From the NCBI GenBank assembly GCA_015680685.1, contig MNCI01005236.1, forward strand, positions 247,181 through 311,180: a stretch of DNA of 64,000 nucleotides, in the 5' to 3' direction. Numbering within the stretch: the first letter of the stretch is position 1; every line of letters starts with the position of its first letter. Both the position numbers and the translations under genes were made by a program. Shown one piece after another: positions 24,800-35,819 of this stretch. The DNA comes from Gnetum montanum (Eukaryota > Streptophyta > Gnetopsida > Gnetales > Gnetaceae). Below the pieces are notes generated by a model, which saw only the letters and a program-made list of their open reading frames with translations, did not search any database and was not told the origin of the DNA.

Positions 24800-24872
24800 A
24801 TGATAATACTTGAGATTGAAATCCCATTGTTTTTGTCCTAATTTATGACAATAATAACACCTAATCCTCTTA
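24800..24872 (-). pseudogene. Copia gag zinc-knuckle remnant
   Basis: Minus translation CYYCHKLGQKQWDFN keeps the spacing of CX2CX4HX4C, with His changed to Gln and the last Cys to Phe. It lies at the very edge of the remnant. Confidence 0.55.
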
Positions 24873-25441
24873 TGTTATAGCCTATACTCAAAACCATTAT
24901 GATTTAGTATAAAGTAATGGTAGATACAATTACATTATTTTCCTAGCACTTGGCATTGCAACCTTCACCATTGAACTTTAGGTAGGATCTTAGTGTGAAA
25001 TGTGAAGTTTGTAGCTCATAGGCTACAATCTTGCATACCTTAACTTATTAAGGCTAAAAAATACTTCATAAGTCATTATTGCTTCACTTTCCAAGTGAAA
25101 AAAACTTATATTAGGCATGTATCTAGGCTTGGGTAGGCTAAAAATGCCTTGGGAATTACCAAATTTGGACTTTTCATGGTTTTTATACTAGTCAAAGTAG
25201 TTTATATGCTGAGATCACCTATAGCTAGTATATGAATAGTTGGGCTTCAATTTTCATGGTAAGGCTAGCATATCTTTACAGAACCTAGTGTATCTTCTAC
25301 AAGGCTAATGTACTTATGGTGAACCCAGCATATCTTTGTAAAGCCAACATACTTTTTGGTAGAACCCAGCATATTGTTGATGGCCTTCATTTATCAAACT
25401 TACCAAAACTGATAGATACACTAGGATTGATGGCCTGCAAC

Positions 25442-25446
25442 ATTAG
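25442..25446. repeat. Target-site duplication ATTAG, left copy
   Basis: Repeated at 28754-28758. Without the insertion, the sequence joins to match the uninterrupted copy at about 11418. Confidence 0.9.
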
Positions 25447-25819
25447 TGTTGGCGACCGTTTGGGACGCGATCGCCAACGAGTGTCCTCGAACAGGATTTA
25501 GGTGCCTACTAGTCTCTAGCAACACCAAGGCCCAGATACCTCCAAATAAACTCAGTAGTTAATGTGAGTATGTGTGTGTGTTGTTGCGGCGTGCGGTTGT
25601 GAGAAATGTAACGATTGTGTTGTATGTAAACTACAAATGACTTACTTTAAAGAGATTTAGCCAACTTTGCCAACTACTATGAGTTGTTGAAAATTTCCTA
25701 TTTTGTTCAACTACCTAGTCTACACAGTCCTTATAATACCTACTTGTAACAAATAAAATTTTGCAAAAACATTTGAGCACAACTCCGCAAATCTACTCCT
25801 AATTTTCCCCATAGAAAGA

Positions 25820-26379
25820 NNNNNNNNNNNNNNNNNNNNNNNNNNNNNNNNNNNNNNNNNNNNNNNNNNNNNNNNNNNNNNNNNNNNNNNNNNNNNNNNN
25901 NNNNNNNNNNNNNNNNNNNNNNNNNNNNNNNNNNNNNNNNNNNNNNNNNNNNNNNNNNNNNNNNNNNNNNNNNNNNNNNNNNNNNNNNNNNNNNNNNNNN
26001 NNNNNNNNNNNNNNNNNNNNNNNNNNNNNNNNNNNNNNNNNNNNNNNNNNNNNNNNNNNNNNNNNNNNNNNNNNNNNNNNNNNNNNNNNNNNNNNNNNNN
26101 NNNNNNNNNNNNNNNNNNNNNNNNNNNNNNNNNNNNNNNNNNNNNNNNNNNNNNNNNNNNNNNNNNNNNNNNNNNNNNNNNNNNNNNNNNNNNNNNNNNN
26201 NNNNNNNNNNNNNNNNNNNNNNNNNNNNNNNNNNNNNNNNNNNNNNNNNNNNNNNNNNNNNNNNNNNNNNNNNNNNNNNNNNNNNNNNNNNNNNNNNNNN
26301 NNNNNNNNNNNNNNNNNNNNNNNNNNNNNNNNNNNNNNNNNNNNNNNNNNNNNNNNNNNNNNNNNNNNNNNNNNNNNNN
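25820..26379. other. Assembly gap (560 N)
   Basis: Undetermined bases. Apparent long reading frames across this stretch are artefacts. Confidence 0.99.
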
Positions 26380-26531
26380 TGAAATGCATAACTCACAGGA
26401 CCATGACAAAGAGGCTGAAATCTTTACTCTAGCAAGCCATCTTGCAAGCAATCGTCTTTACAAATCTTCCAAGTGTGATGTGAGAAGTGATGATGATGAT
26501 GATGCTCCCCCCTCCTTGACCCTTGAAGCCT

Positions 26532-26548
26532 TTTTATAGGGTTCTAAG
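26532..26548 (-). promoter_or_regulatory. TATA box of insertion S
   Basis: Minus reads CCCTATAAAAAGGCTTCAAGG, a strong plant TATA context. It is followed in transcription sense by a purine-rich stretch and a short GAT/ATC microsatellite at about 26490. Confidence 0.55.
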
Positions 26549-26725
26549 GTAGGTAGGGAAGTTTCATATTTAAAAATATCTCACCTAACTTCTCTCCCAA
26601 GTAACTTGGCCAACCAATTAGGAGATTACTTGCCCAACAAGTTAGGAGGTTACTTGCCCAACAAGTTAGGTAAGTTACAACAATTTTGGGTGGTTTCAAC
26701 CACCAAAGAGATAAAAAAGCTACGG

Positions 26726-26808
26726 TTGACAAGTGTCCCATGTAGTTGCCAAGTGTCTTCATGTAGTTGCCAAGTGTCTTCATTCAGTTGCCAAGTGTCT
26801 TCATGGAG
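26726..26808. repeat. 21-base tandem repeat, about four units
   Basis: Units begin at 26726 (20 bases), 26746, 26767 and 26788 and read TTGCCAAGTGTCTTCATGTAG with small changes. Related words continue to about 26895. Another tandem pair, TTACTTGCCCAACAAGTTAGG, lies at 26626-26670. Both are upstream of the TATA box in minus sense. Confidence 0.85.
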
Positions 26809-26999
26809 ATAAACAAGTTGTAGGTGACAAGTGTCCCATGCAAGTGACAAGTGGCCATTGTGGAGATAAAGAGGTTGTAGTTGACAAGTGGCCTTGGTGG
26901 TTACAATATCATAGAAAATTAAAATACAATCACTAAGATACATAGAAATACAAGCTATAATTGCAACTTATTCCATACATATATATCCTCTTTATTTTG

Positions 27000-28500
27000 C
27001 TTTTTCATGTTCAATTCCACCTTTGTTGTTTCGTATTCCTCTTGGAGCCGTTTGTTTATGACCAGCTCTACTGTCTCCTTTGGAATTGCTAGAAGCAACT
27101 TTCCAAAGATGCTGCAATATCTGATGTGATACTTTTGAATAAGCTTCTACATCCATAGCACCCCAGCGCAATAGAATACATAGACTTTTAATGAAACAAT
27201 TTTAGGCAACAAATACATTAATTTCTCCACCTTGGTCATCTTAGGTCTCCCAGTTTTCCTAAATCTCTGGCATGTCTTATTCTCATACTCTATGAATTTT
27301 CACATCAATTCAACTATAATCTGATGTACTTCAACTTGCTCTTTAGACAAAAGCAAATTAATTAAATTCTCAAAAATTTCTGGCAAGTACTCTAAAACAT
27401 ATGATTCCTCATAAAATGTAAGTGCCCGAACTGCTGATACATGTGTCATGCTGGTGCCGCTGCTCTGCATCTTCCGCGTCATCCTCCTTCTTCAGTTTTG
27501 GTGTCACTATTTGTTGTTGCTGCTCCTGCCGCCTGCAGTCGCTGTTCATCCGCCGTCTTCCGCCAACGCGCAGCCCTCCTCTACTATTTCTGGAGCATGC
27601 GCAGGCACTCGCACTGGTTCTCGTAGCACAATGGTTCGCACGCAAGACGACGCTCAGACTGATGCACACGAAGACGGCAATGGCAGAGACCAGAACAACT
27701 CCCGTAGCGGCGCTCATGGCCGTTGCAGTGACGGTGGCGGCAGCAAGATGATCTTCACCATAGGTGCCCATCAGCAAGGGTTTTAAGGGTTTGCAGGCAG
27801 TGGATTTGCATTTCCATGTAACTGTTATTGCATTGAACAAGGTTGCAGAGAGGGTTTTAAAAAAATTTCAGCGAAAATATTCGAAGAGAGGAAGCCATCA
27901 TATCCAGCTTCTCCGTAGGCAATTTCAAAATGTTTCCTTCCACCCTCTCCTAAAGATAAATGCCTTTCAGCTGACAAAGCATATCTAGATTATTGCATTG
28001 CTCAATTAGTTTATGAAATTGCAAAATAGTTGTTATTCTGTTGAATTCACATCTTTTTTTTTTTGCCATCTCTAAAATCACGTTGTGCATGCGAATTTCC
28101 CAGTCATCCTGCGTATCCACCAGCACTCCTTTGCTGAACCCACCAAATCTTTGGCAGAATCTGAGAACAGGGCTGCGTTCAAGATGTGGGCAAGCGACAG
28201 GCCTACAATCAGAAACAATTCTGGGAGGTAAAATGGGCGTTTTCTGTAGCCATCCAGAGCACATTCAGACGATGATGATTGCAGGTATAATTTTGTCGTT
28301 GTGTATGCCTTCCATAGACCCATGCCCAGGAACCTTAATCCTGCAAAAATTGATCCCCATAATCCCATGGTTTGTTGTGTTGCTAACAACTGCGTGAGTG
28401 AGGATTTTGGCATTTTCCCCTGGATGCAGCAAGTGCAGATGAACCCCAACGATTACACCATTGTAACCATACCAGTTGCGGATTTTTGCTAATATCTGGA
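27000..28500 (-). pseudogene. GC-rich coding-like cargo in insertion S, unidentified
   Basis: The segment 27420-27790 is much richer in G+C and CpG than anything else in the window. Minus frames include a 143-codon stretch (27840-27409) with a hydrophobic run (MSAATGVVLVSAIAVFVCISL) followed by a basic and then Gln-rich tail. A helical-looking stretch lies downstream (27420-27230: YLPEIFENLINLLLSKEQ then KFIEYENK). Another frame lies at 28449-28078. I do not recognise a family. Captured host sequence is one explanation; an atypical LTR body is another. Confidence 0.35.
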
Positions 28501-28753
28501 ATATCCAAAAGCTATTTTTTGCCCCAAAATTACACCCATAACAGTCCCATCATCTCATTCAAACTTTGCTTTAGAACCACACCACAAAGTCTTAACATCC
28601 GGGCAATTGAACTTTGATATGCCAACAACCTTTGAATATATAACTTTGATAATTTTTTGTAAATTATTGAAAATTTACCAAAATCAAACCCATGAGTTTT
28701 AGTTTTCAAATCAGGAGTCTTACTGTTCCATAGAATGGCCAAATGTACCAACA

Positions 28754-28758
28754 ATTAG
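28754..28758. repeat. Target-site duplication ATTAG, right copy
   Basis: Identical to 25442-25446. Confidence 0.9.
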
Positions 28759-29382
28759 AAATTTATAGTAATCAATTAGCAATCATGGTAGAAATTTGTA
28801 GCAAAATACCATATCCCAAATGACCTATAAAAATCAAAGAGGATCATACTTAAAGAACTTTTGGAAAAAATTTTATTTAGCTGAGCAAAGATACTTTTAA
28901 AGTAGTTTAGATCATTTGAAAGTCTAACAACCATCTACCAATGAAGTAGATCCAATACCACAAAAGGAGCAAAGAGCTTTGGCAACACAACTTTGGAGCA
29001 TCCAAATTATAAAGCTAACTATAGGAAACACTTTATCAATTTCAATCAAGCTTCAAGCATCCTCGATGCATCTCTTTGTTCATTCAAAAATGCATAAACT
29101 TGAACTTTCTCAAACTTTGTTCCTACAAAAATTTTTATTATTTCAATAAAATATTGCAGTTTATTTGTGCATTGAAAATTTTCTTTTTTAATGTTTTCTT
29201 TGGCATTATATTTATATTTTCATTAAATTTATTTGCCTTGTTCATAAATTTTAAGTGCCTGGGTGATTGACAAGACTATCCATGATGCTTCAAATTCCTT
29301 TCTTGAGGCCCATGGGATCTAAGGTTAAATTGTTTCATCAAAAATCTTTGATTTTCCAACACTAAATTTTTCCAATGTTACA

Positions 29383-30639
29383 CTTCCATGAGTAATTAAA
29401 TTTATATATTTAATCATTCAATATATGAATGTTCTACAACTCAACATCAATAGTAGTAAGAAGTAAAGGATATAACACTTTCACAAAATACTTTAACAAG
29501 TAGATTATATTCAATTAAGTAAAGCAATAATGTAATCCTATTATTCAATTTATAAAATTAACATAACTTATTAAAATGCATCTAACAGCTTTTAATTAAA
29601 TAGTTCATCCTATGCAAAATTGTAGGTTGTGACAATAATATTTCAATGGTATGGTATGCCCTAAATATAGGGTTACTTATACATAAGCACATAGAGTTAA
29701 TTATTTGTAAATGGACACTAGATTTTGATACCTAATCTAAAGAATATTCTAAAGTTTCATGTTTTTCAAAGTTATTTAATCTTTCATTAATTTTTTAGAG
29801 ATCTAGGCAACAAATCATTATTCTTCTATGTTCCATTAATCATATAGAATCTAATTTGACACCACTTGATTCACATAAATGTCTTTTGCTAAAATGAATC
29901 TTCTTAGTTGTAAAAGAAATTGATGTTGTGAGTAGGCAAGAAGGCTTACATTAAACCAATTACATATTCTAATACTCCTAATTTGTGTTATTTTTTTCAT
30001 TGTGAAAGACACTTATGAAATGTTCATCCTTTTCTACTCAAGAAAAAATATGTTGAGAAAAAGAAAATACATGTTAAAGTTAAAGAATAAAACAAAGTAA
30101 TCTAAACCTAAAAATACAAAAAATCAAGTTAATGTCAACTATAAAAGTGATGAAATAGCAATAAATAAACTAGAAAAGATAGAATCTTCTATGAATATTT
30201 TTACTTGTATCATAGGAAGTATTAATTAGTTTTTATGTATAGCACAAAAAGAAAATTTTATTCTTATATGATAAAATTGTTGCTAATTGAAATATTATAA
30301 CTACTATTGAAAAGGATGTTATAAGTAACGATAAACATTCTAAACATAAGGTTAATCATGATGGATAATATGTATCATTATTTTCTACTGAATCTTCCTT
30401 TCCTATAAAATTTAATATTTTGCCAAAGCTTTCTATTACTCCCTTCAATCTTTTTGTAATTTAAAGTTTAAGCATGAATGTTGAAAGTGATATAAATGTT
30501 TTTATAACTAGAATGAGGCTCCCTACTAATAATTAATTTTTCTTTCTTAATTTTTATAAAGCATCAAGTGTAAGGTTGTACCCATGGGCAAACATTCCTA
30601 AAATTGGAAACCTTTTTCTCCTTATATTATTTTTGATGT
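29383..30639. other. Unassigned AT-rich spacer
   Basis: Very AT-rich, with no clear domain. A short plus-strand stretch near 29980 (CYFFHCERHL) could be a ruined zinc knuckle, but it is too weak to call. Confidence 0.45.
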
Positions 30640-31000
30640 TTTCTAAGGATCAAGGACTTAGAAATGGGGTTGAATAAGTTCCAACCAATGAGACCAAATT
30701 CTTACACAACAAATGTATATTGTTCCCAACTTGGATCCATCCATACTTGGAGGGTAGAATCCTTGCATACCCCCAAACTTTATTCCTTTAAAAAAATGTG
30801 GTTTAAAGGACACCATAATCTTTACAAAGTTTTGAGCTTTGCTAGGGATGTTTTGTCTCAAAAACACACCCAATACCTCAAGGTCCCAATGAGCTCAATG
30901 GATGCCATCCCTGAAGAAGCACATCCAGTCCCTCAAGGCTTACAAAGAAAGATAGAAAGATTAAGGAAGAAATTAAACTAAGCTTCCAATTCCTTGCTTT
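30640..31000 (-). repeat. Partial copia LTR, family H-related
   Basis: Begins like the family H LTRs (GGATCAAGGACTTAGAAATGGGG, then a stretch like the CCATACTCAAAGGGTAG block) and then diverges. It appears to be a fragment or a sister family just left of the full copy. Confidence 0.45.
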
Positions 31001-31129
31001 TTGGCTTAACAAAAATAATTAACTAAAAAATGATAAGGAAATAAAATACAAAATTTTCCAAAGATGTATACAATGATTATTTGATTACATGAACAGTGTT
31101 TTTTCTTTCCCAATTGGGATCCTTTTTTG

Positions 31130-32193
31130 TGGATCATTGAATCTTGAAAGGGGAGGATGAATAAGTTCCCCAAATAAAAAATCTTTTACACAAAGTACAC
31201 ACAAAATTTAATGTAGTTCCCCAACTTAGGCAGTCCATACTCAAAGGGTAGTTCACAAGCACACCTCTAGACTTTGTTCCTTCCAAAATGTTGTTTGAAG
31301 GGTTCCACACCCTGTACAATCTCTAAGCTCTACTCAAAAGTGATTTGACACTACAAATCTACTCAACCCTACAAGGTCCTAATAAGCTTAGAATGTGGTT
31401 TTAAGGATCCCACTACCTTTACAACTTGAGCTTTGCTCTAGAGTGTTGTGGCACTACACCAACACTTAATCCTTTCTACAATAAGCACATCAATCTTGTA
31501 GGGCAACAAGAGAATTACAATCACAAGGAAAGAATGTAACCAAGTTTATTGATCCTTGTACCTTGAGGCACAACTCACTTTTACCAATTACAAATAGACA
31601 AATGATTGTACAATGAGGAACAATAATGATTATAATGATTTCTTGATGATTACACAATGATAGTACCAAAGCTTGCCCATTTCCTAATGCAAATGATGTC
31701 TTCTTATAGCCACTATGTTTCCTAAATCACCTCGAAGCTCATGCAATGGCTAGCTAATAGTTACTAAAGACATCTTCTTCATGACTGAGACATCTTTCTA
31801 CATCTAGCCTCCATTCTAGGAAGACATCTTCTTCTATTGAAAGACATCTTTCTGCAACTAGCCTTCTTTCTCGAAATATGTCTTTGTCTAAGGAAAGACA
31901 TCTTTCTATCCATAAAGATGTTTATTTTTTTTCAAAGGTTTCTTCTCCTATGCTACCTTTAATTCTACCAAGATGTCTACTATTTCTTGGAGACATTCTT
32001 TTTTGGACTTGAATTCCTCATTCCTTGTCCATGTTTTCAAACTTCCTTGTGTTTTCTTGTCTCACTTCAAGTTCTTAATGATGTCTCTATGAAGTCCTTG
32101 TCTACACATAGTTCTTCCCTGTAAACACAACATCACACAAACATCCTATGTTCTTCATTTTCCTTAAGGTTTTGACATTCCAAAAGGTTAACA
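31130..32193 (-). repeat. Copia LTR, family H, second copy
   Basis: Aligns with 21025-22117. It ends AAAAGGTTAACA. The purine tract expected to its right has been lost. AGACATCT/AGATGTCT words are dense at 31767-31925. Confidence 0.75.
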
Positions 32194-32727
32194 CTTTCTT
32201 TTATAACCTTTTCATCTCCATTTATGTATTGGAATCTATACAATGGCTAGTTGAGATGTCTTCTACGAGCCTAAGATTTCTTACTATATGTTTTATCTTA
32301 CAAGAGAGGTGTCTTATTTGTCTTGAAATGCCTTGGTGAGATGTCTTAGCTTGATCCAAGACATCTTGCCTAAGATGTCTTTCACAAGACATCTTAATAA
32401 TACTTGAAACATCTTCTATTTTATGGAGATGTCTTTCCTAATACCAAATCTTCTCAGCAGAGACATCTTGGAATAGTGTGAGACATCTTGTTAGTCTCCA
32501 AGATTCCTCCTTTGGGATTTGATACATCTTGCATCCTTGTGATCTCCATCAAATCTTTGCATTAGCTTATTGGAATTTAGCTTTCCAATTTGTTAGTTCA
32601 TGCTCTTCTCTTAGTCTCCTTAATATTTTCATTGTTCTTAGACCTGCAAGATCTTACAAGCATAGTAACAAATTCTTCATTTCTCAAGGTTTTGACATAC
32701 AAAAAGGTCAAAAATCTTCCCTTTTTT
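32194..32727 (-). repeat. Second, truncated copia LTR end with purine tract
   Basis: After the full LTR, a new stretch again carries AGATGTCT/AGACATCT words (32250-32500). It ends GTTTTGACATACAAAAAGGTCAAA at about 32713. The purine tract follows (minus AAAAAAGGGAAGAT at 32714-32727). It is probably the real 3' LTR of the copia pol that follows. Confidence 0.6.
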
Positions 32728-32939
32728 GGTGATGTCCAAAACTTGAGACAATGGGTTTAACAAAACTATTAACATGCATGTAATAGACAAATAATAGAAT
32801 AAAAACACAAATACTCCCTATTTTTGGCATGATCAACAAACTTTTTTTAGGAAACTCCTCTTAAATATTCATTCTTCCCTTTTTTTATTTTTTTTTTCAT
32901 TTTTTACTGATAAATGATATTATGCTCACTTAATAGAAA

Positions 32940-33213
32940 TATGGTCCTATCTCCATGTCTTTACATAGATAAGTAAGTCTTCATTCATAAAAAGGCTTAG
33001 TGAAGCATGAACAAGTTGACCATCTATCCTAATATATTCTAACTTGACATGTCCAAGTTGGATATGTTCTCTTACAAAGTGATGCTTAATTTTAATGTGC
33101 TTTGTATGAGAATCCTGAATAGGATTTTTAGTCACGTTGATAGCACTATTTTTATCATAAAAAATTAGTGTGTTATTTGATTTGATCCCTAGATCCTTGA
33201 GAGTTTCTTTCAA
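32940..33213 (-). pseudogene. Copia RNase H end
   Basis: NSAINVTKNPIQDSHTKHI is followed by HHFVREHIQLGHVKLEYI, the last part of copia RNase H. The usual DxxT(K) end is altered. It reads for 88 codons without a stop. Confidence 0.85.
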
Positions 33214-33699
33214 GAAAAGAATTTTTGCATTCTACTTCCACTATAGATAGTGATGTAGAGTTTTGCTTCTTGGTTTTCCAATGGATAAGAATCTTTTCTA
33301 GAAAGAATAAATGACCTCTTTTGCTTCCATAACCATCCATACAACCTACCCAATCTACATCACAATACCCAGCAAGATCAACAATGGAGTCCTTTAGATA
33401 CCAAAGGCCCCAATCAATAGTATCTTTTAAATAATGAAAAATCCTCTTGATAGCTTTTAAGTGTGATTCTTTTGGATTAGATTAATACTTGGCATAAATA
33501 CCAATACTTAGAACAATATCATGCCTACTGGCAGTTAGATATAGTTGGCTACCAATCATATCTCTATAGAGCATCCTTTTTGAGCTTGAGTTGTGTAGTT
33601 ATTAGTGTTTTCATAGCTTTTACTTCAGCCAAATTGAATTTTTATAATATATATTTAGTGTATTTTTTTTGAGAAATAAAGGTCTTACCTTTGGTTTGA

Positions 33700-34211
33700 T
33701 TAATGTAAAATCTAAGGAATTTGTTAAGTTTTCCCATCATAATCATTTCAAACTCTATTTACATAAGATCTAAAAAATTCTTACATAAAATTCCATTAGT
33801 AGCTTCAAAAATAATATCATCAACATAAATTTTTATAATAAGTAGATCCTTACCATCCCATTTTAGGAATAAATTTATACCAGCTCTACCTCTTTTAAAA
33901 TCATTAGTCATAAGATGTTATGAGAGTCTATTATATTAAGATCTAAGAGCTTGTTTAAGCTCATAGAAAGCCATTTTTAATTTAAATACATAATCTAGAT
34001 GGATATGATTTATAAATCCTTCAGGTTTCTCAACATACACTTCCTCTTGAATGGTTCCATTCAAAAATTCACTTTTGATATTCATTTGATACAATTTAAT
34101 TCCTTTGATATTGGCATAAGCTAGAAGAAGTCTGATTGATTCAATCTTGGCTACAAGAGCAAAATTTTTCATCAAAATCAATACCTTTTTATTGATTATA
34201 ACCTTTAGCAA
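33700..34211 (-). pseudogene. Copia reverse transcriptase
   Basis: FALVAKIESIRLLLAYAN, then KLYQMNIKSEFLNGTIQEEVYVEKP and KMAFYELKQALRS form the first RT blocks. The catalytic YVDD is intact near 33810-33830 but lies after stops. Confidence 0.85.
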
Positions 34212-34342
34212 TTAATTGGGCTTTGGTTTTTATAATTTTCAATTTTCATCTGTCTTATTCCTAAACATCCATTTTTTTTCAATAATTTGTTTGTTGTTGG
34301 GTTCAGAAGTAAGTTCACACACATCATTTTTGATAAATTAAT

Positions 34343-34999
34343 TTAGCTCTTCTTGCATGGCTTAAATCCATTCTTACTCCTTTTCTTCCTAACCAAAGTT
34401 TTTAGGCTCAACTTGTCAAATATACACGTCTCCTTTGTTTGACTTCTAGCTTTTATTCCATCTTCTACTTGTCTAATTAGATTATTAAGTAAATGTGATC
34501 TTATAAGTCTAGGCATTTTTTGTTGAGCTAGAGTATCATCTTCATGTTCACTTTCTATTTTAGGATCTTTTTCCATTTTTATTTGAAATATGCTAGATAT
34601 TTTCTTAATAGGAATTTTCTCATCATCAATATGAAAATTTGAACTAGACACATTATTTCCACCTATTTTCACATTTATGGTTTCCTCCACAATGTTAGCT
34701 TTTTTGTTACTAACTATGGAGTATCCTAGAAATATCACCTCATTAGTTTTGGGATCAAATTTTCTTAGAGAATCTCTTTTGTTCAAAATAATGCATTTTG
34801 AAATAAAAATTTGAACATAGCTAAACAAAGGCTTTCTACCAGTCAAAAGTTCATATAGAGTTTTGGTAGTAAATCTTCTTACCAAAAATATATTGGAGAT
34901 GTAGCATTCTTTGTTGATAGCTTCAACCCAAAAGTGATATAGAATGTTTCTATTATTCAAGATGGTTCTATCCATTTCATTTAGAATTTGTTTTTCCAT
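34343..34999 (-). pseudogene. Copia integrase C-terminal region
   Basis: An uninterrupted 218-codon frame. It shows the NEMDRTILNNRNILYHFWVEA block, then the TTKTLYELLTGRKPLFSYVQIF block, ending with VIFLGYS and a diverged GKG/GPY-type tail. It is the best preserved copia coding remnant in the window. Confidence 0.85.
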
Positions 35000-35229
35000 T
35001 CTACTACTCTACTTTATTGAGGAGTCCTAGGGGTAGAAAATTGATGAATAATCCATTTAACTAATAATATTCTTTAAATTTGGCATTCTTGAATTCTCCT
35101 CCATTGTCACTCTCCATAGTTTTAATAGCATATCCTTTTTCATTCTATAGCTAGTTACAAATTCTCATAAAATGTTCAAAACCTTCCATCTTTATGATAT
35201 AAAAAAGAAACCCATGTAAAATGAGAAAA

Positions 35230-35685
35230 ATCATCAACAATGATTAAATAATATCTTTTCTTTCCTAAAACTAAGAGTTTGAGAGGAACCAACCAAGTCC
35301 ATGTGAAGCAATTCCAAGGGAAGTGAGGTGGAGATGTAATTTTTCTTATGAAACCTTACCCTTGTTTGTTTTCCTTTCTAATAAGCATCACATGTATTCA
35401 TGGAAAAATCCTTTACTTTGGGTAGTCCCCAAACCATATCTTTAAAAACAAGGGTTTGAAGAATGTCTTTGTTAATATGATCTAATTTTCTATTCCAAGT
35501 ATGAACATCACCTATATTGCTAATCAAGCACTTCGAATCAAGGTTAGAAATATCTCCTAAAATATTAGTATAAACATTTTTTTTCTATTTTCTTCTATAA
35601 TAGCATTTCTAGAGTAAGGATCTCTTACTCTACATAAATCCTTGGAAAATACCTTTCTTCCAATCTAACAATCTACCTAAGCCCT
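35230..35685 (-). pseudogene. Copia integrase zinc finger and core start
   Basis: Minus translation gives HTWNRKLDHINKDILQTL, then KQTRVRFHKK and PLELLHMDLVG. These are the HHCC region (some ligands changed) and the first core strand with its catalytic Asp. Confidence 0.75.
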
Positions 35686-35819
35686 CACATACACCTATCA
35701 TTAGCAACCCTATTTCTCCATCTCCCTCTATATCAAATTTCTTCAAGTCCCCTTCAACTCATGCTATGTCTATTTGAATCCATGCTAGAAACCTTCACAA
35801 GAAATTAGGTAAATCTAGG

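Larger units (their letters stand above)
21025..24872 (-). mobile_element. Copia remnant with 3' LTR, extra ORF and gag knuckle, no pol
   Basis: On minus the order is a degenerate gag zinc knuckle (about 24870-24800), a basic linker, an ORF of unknown function (24301-22560), a clear polypurine tract (22118-22130) and an LTR (21025-22117). Protease, integrase, RT and RNase H are absent. The 5' LTR and the gag start are also missing, because the Tat-like LTR begins at 24873. The LTR belongs to the same family as 31130-32193. Confidence 0.6.
25447..28753 (-). mobile_element. S: 3.3-kb solo-LTR-like insertion with coding-like cargo
   Basis: It starts TGTTGG and ends CCAACA, is flanked by ATTAG on both sides, and sits cleanly inside another LTR. 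TG...CA ends with a 5-base duplication indicate retroviral-type integration. No direct repeats were found at the two ends, so it looks like one long LTR left after recombination. A TATA box on minus (26534-26545) and tandem repeats upstream of it support the LTR reading. About 560 bases are unknown, so an internal feature could be hidden there. Confidence 0.65.
10849..29382 (+). mobile_element. Tat-like Ty3/gypsy element, broken by three later insertions (proposed)
   Basis: Two related repeats in the same orientation (10849-12043 and 24873-29382) bracket a Tat/Ogre-like gag on plus. Between them sit a complete non-autonomous Athila-like element (13342-20370) and a copia remnant (21025-24872). 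The right repeat is itself split by a 3.3-kb insertion (25447-28753). No Tat protease, RT or integrase is left. The bracketing is inferred, because no matching target duplication was found at the outer ends and the right end of each LTR is uncertain by about 10 bases. Confidence 0.55.
24873..29382 (+). repeat. Probable 3' LTR of the Tat-like element, split by an insertion
   Basis: Bases 24873-25446 and 28759-29382 together match 10849-12043. The break falls at ATTAG, where 25447-28753 was inserted. The right end is uncertain by about 10 bases. Confidence 0.7.
32940..35685 (-). mobile_element. Copia integrase-RT-RNase H remnant, 5' truncated
   Basis: In minus order: integrase zinc finger and core start (35600-35230), integrase C-terminal region (34999-34600), RT (34211-33700), and RNase H (33213-32940). 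Gag and the 5' LTR are missing, because at about 35685 the sequence switches to the plus-strand Athila-like element. The motif style (QMNIKSEFLNG, EEVYVEKPEGF) fits the Tork/Sire groups of copia. Confidence 0.8.

Noticed and set aside
25720-26451. Long minus-strand reading frames of about 200-240 codons
   Set aside because: They consist mainly of undetermined bases; the apparent openness is an artefact of the assembly gap.
27422-27786. Plus-strand frames of 60-110 codons in the GC-rich block
   Set aside because: They overlap each other and the longer minus frame, and are Cys/Ala-rich as expected for chance frames in GC-rich DNA; no start context or domain favours them.
29970-30010. Possible gag zinc knuckle on plus (CYFFHCERHL)
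   Set aside because: Spacing does not fit CX2CX4HX4C and no gag or pol sequence is nearby.
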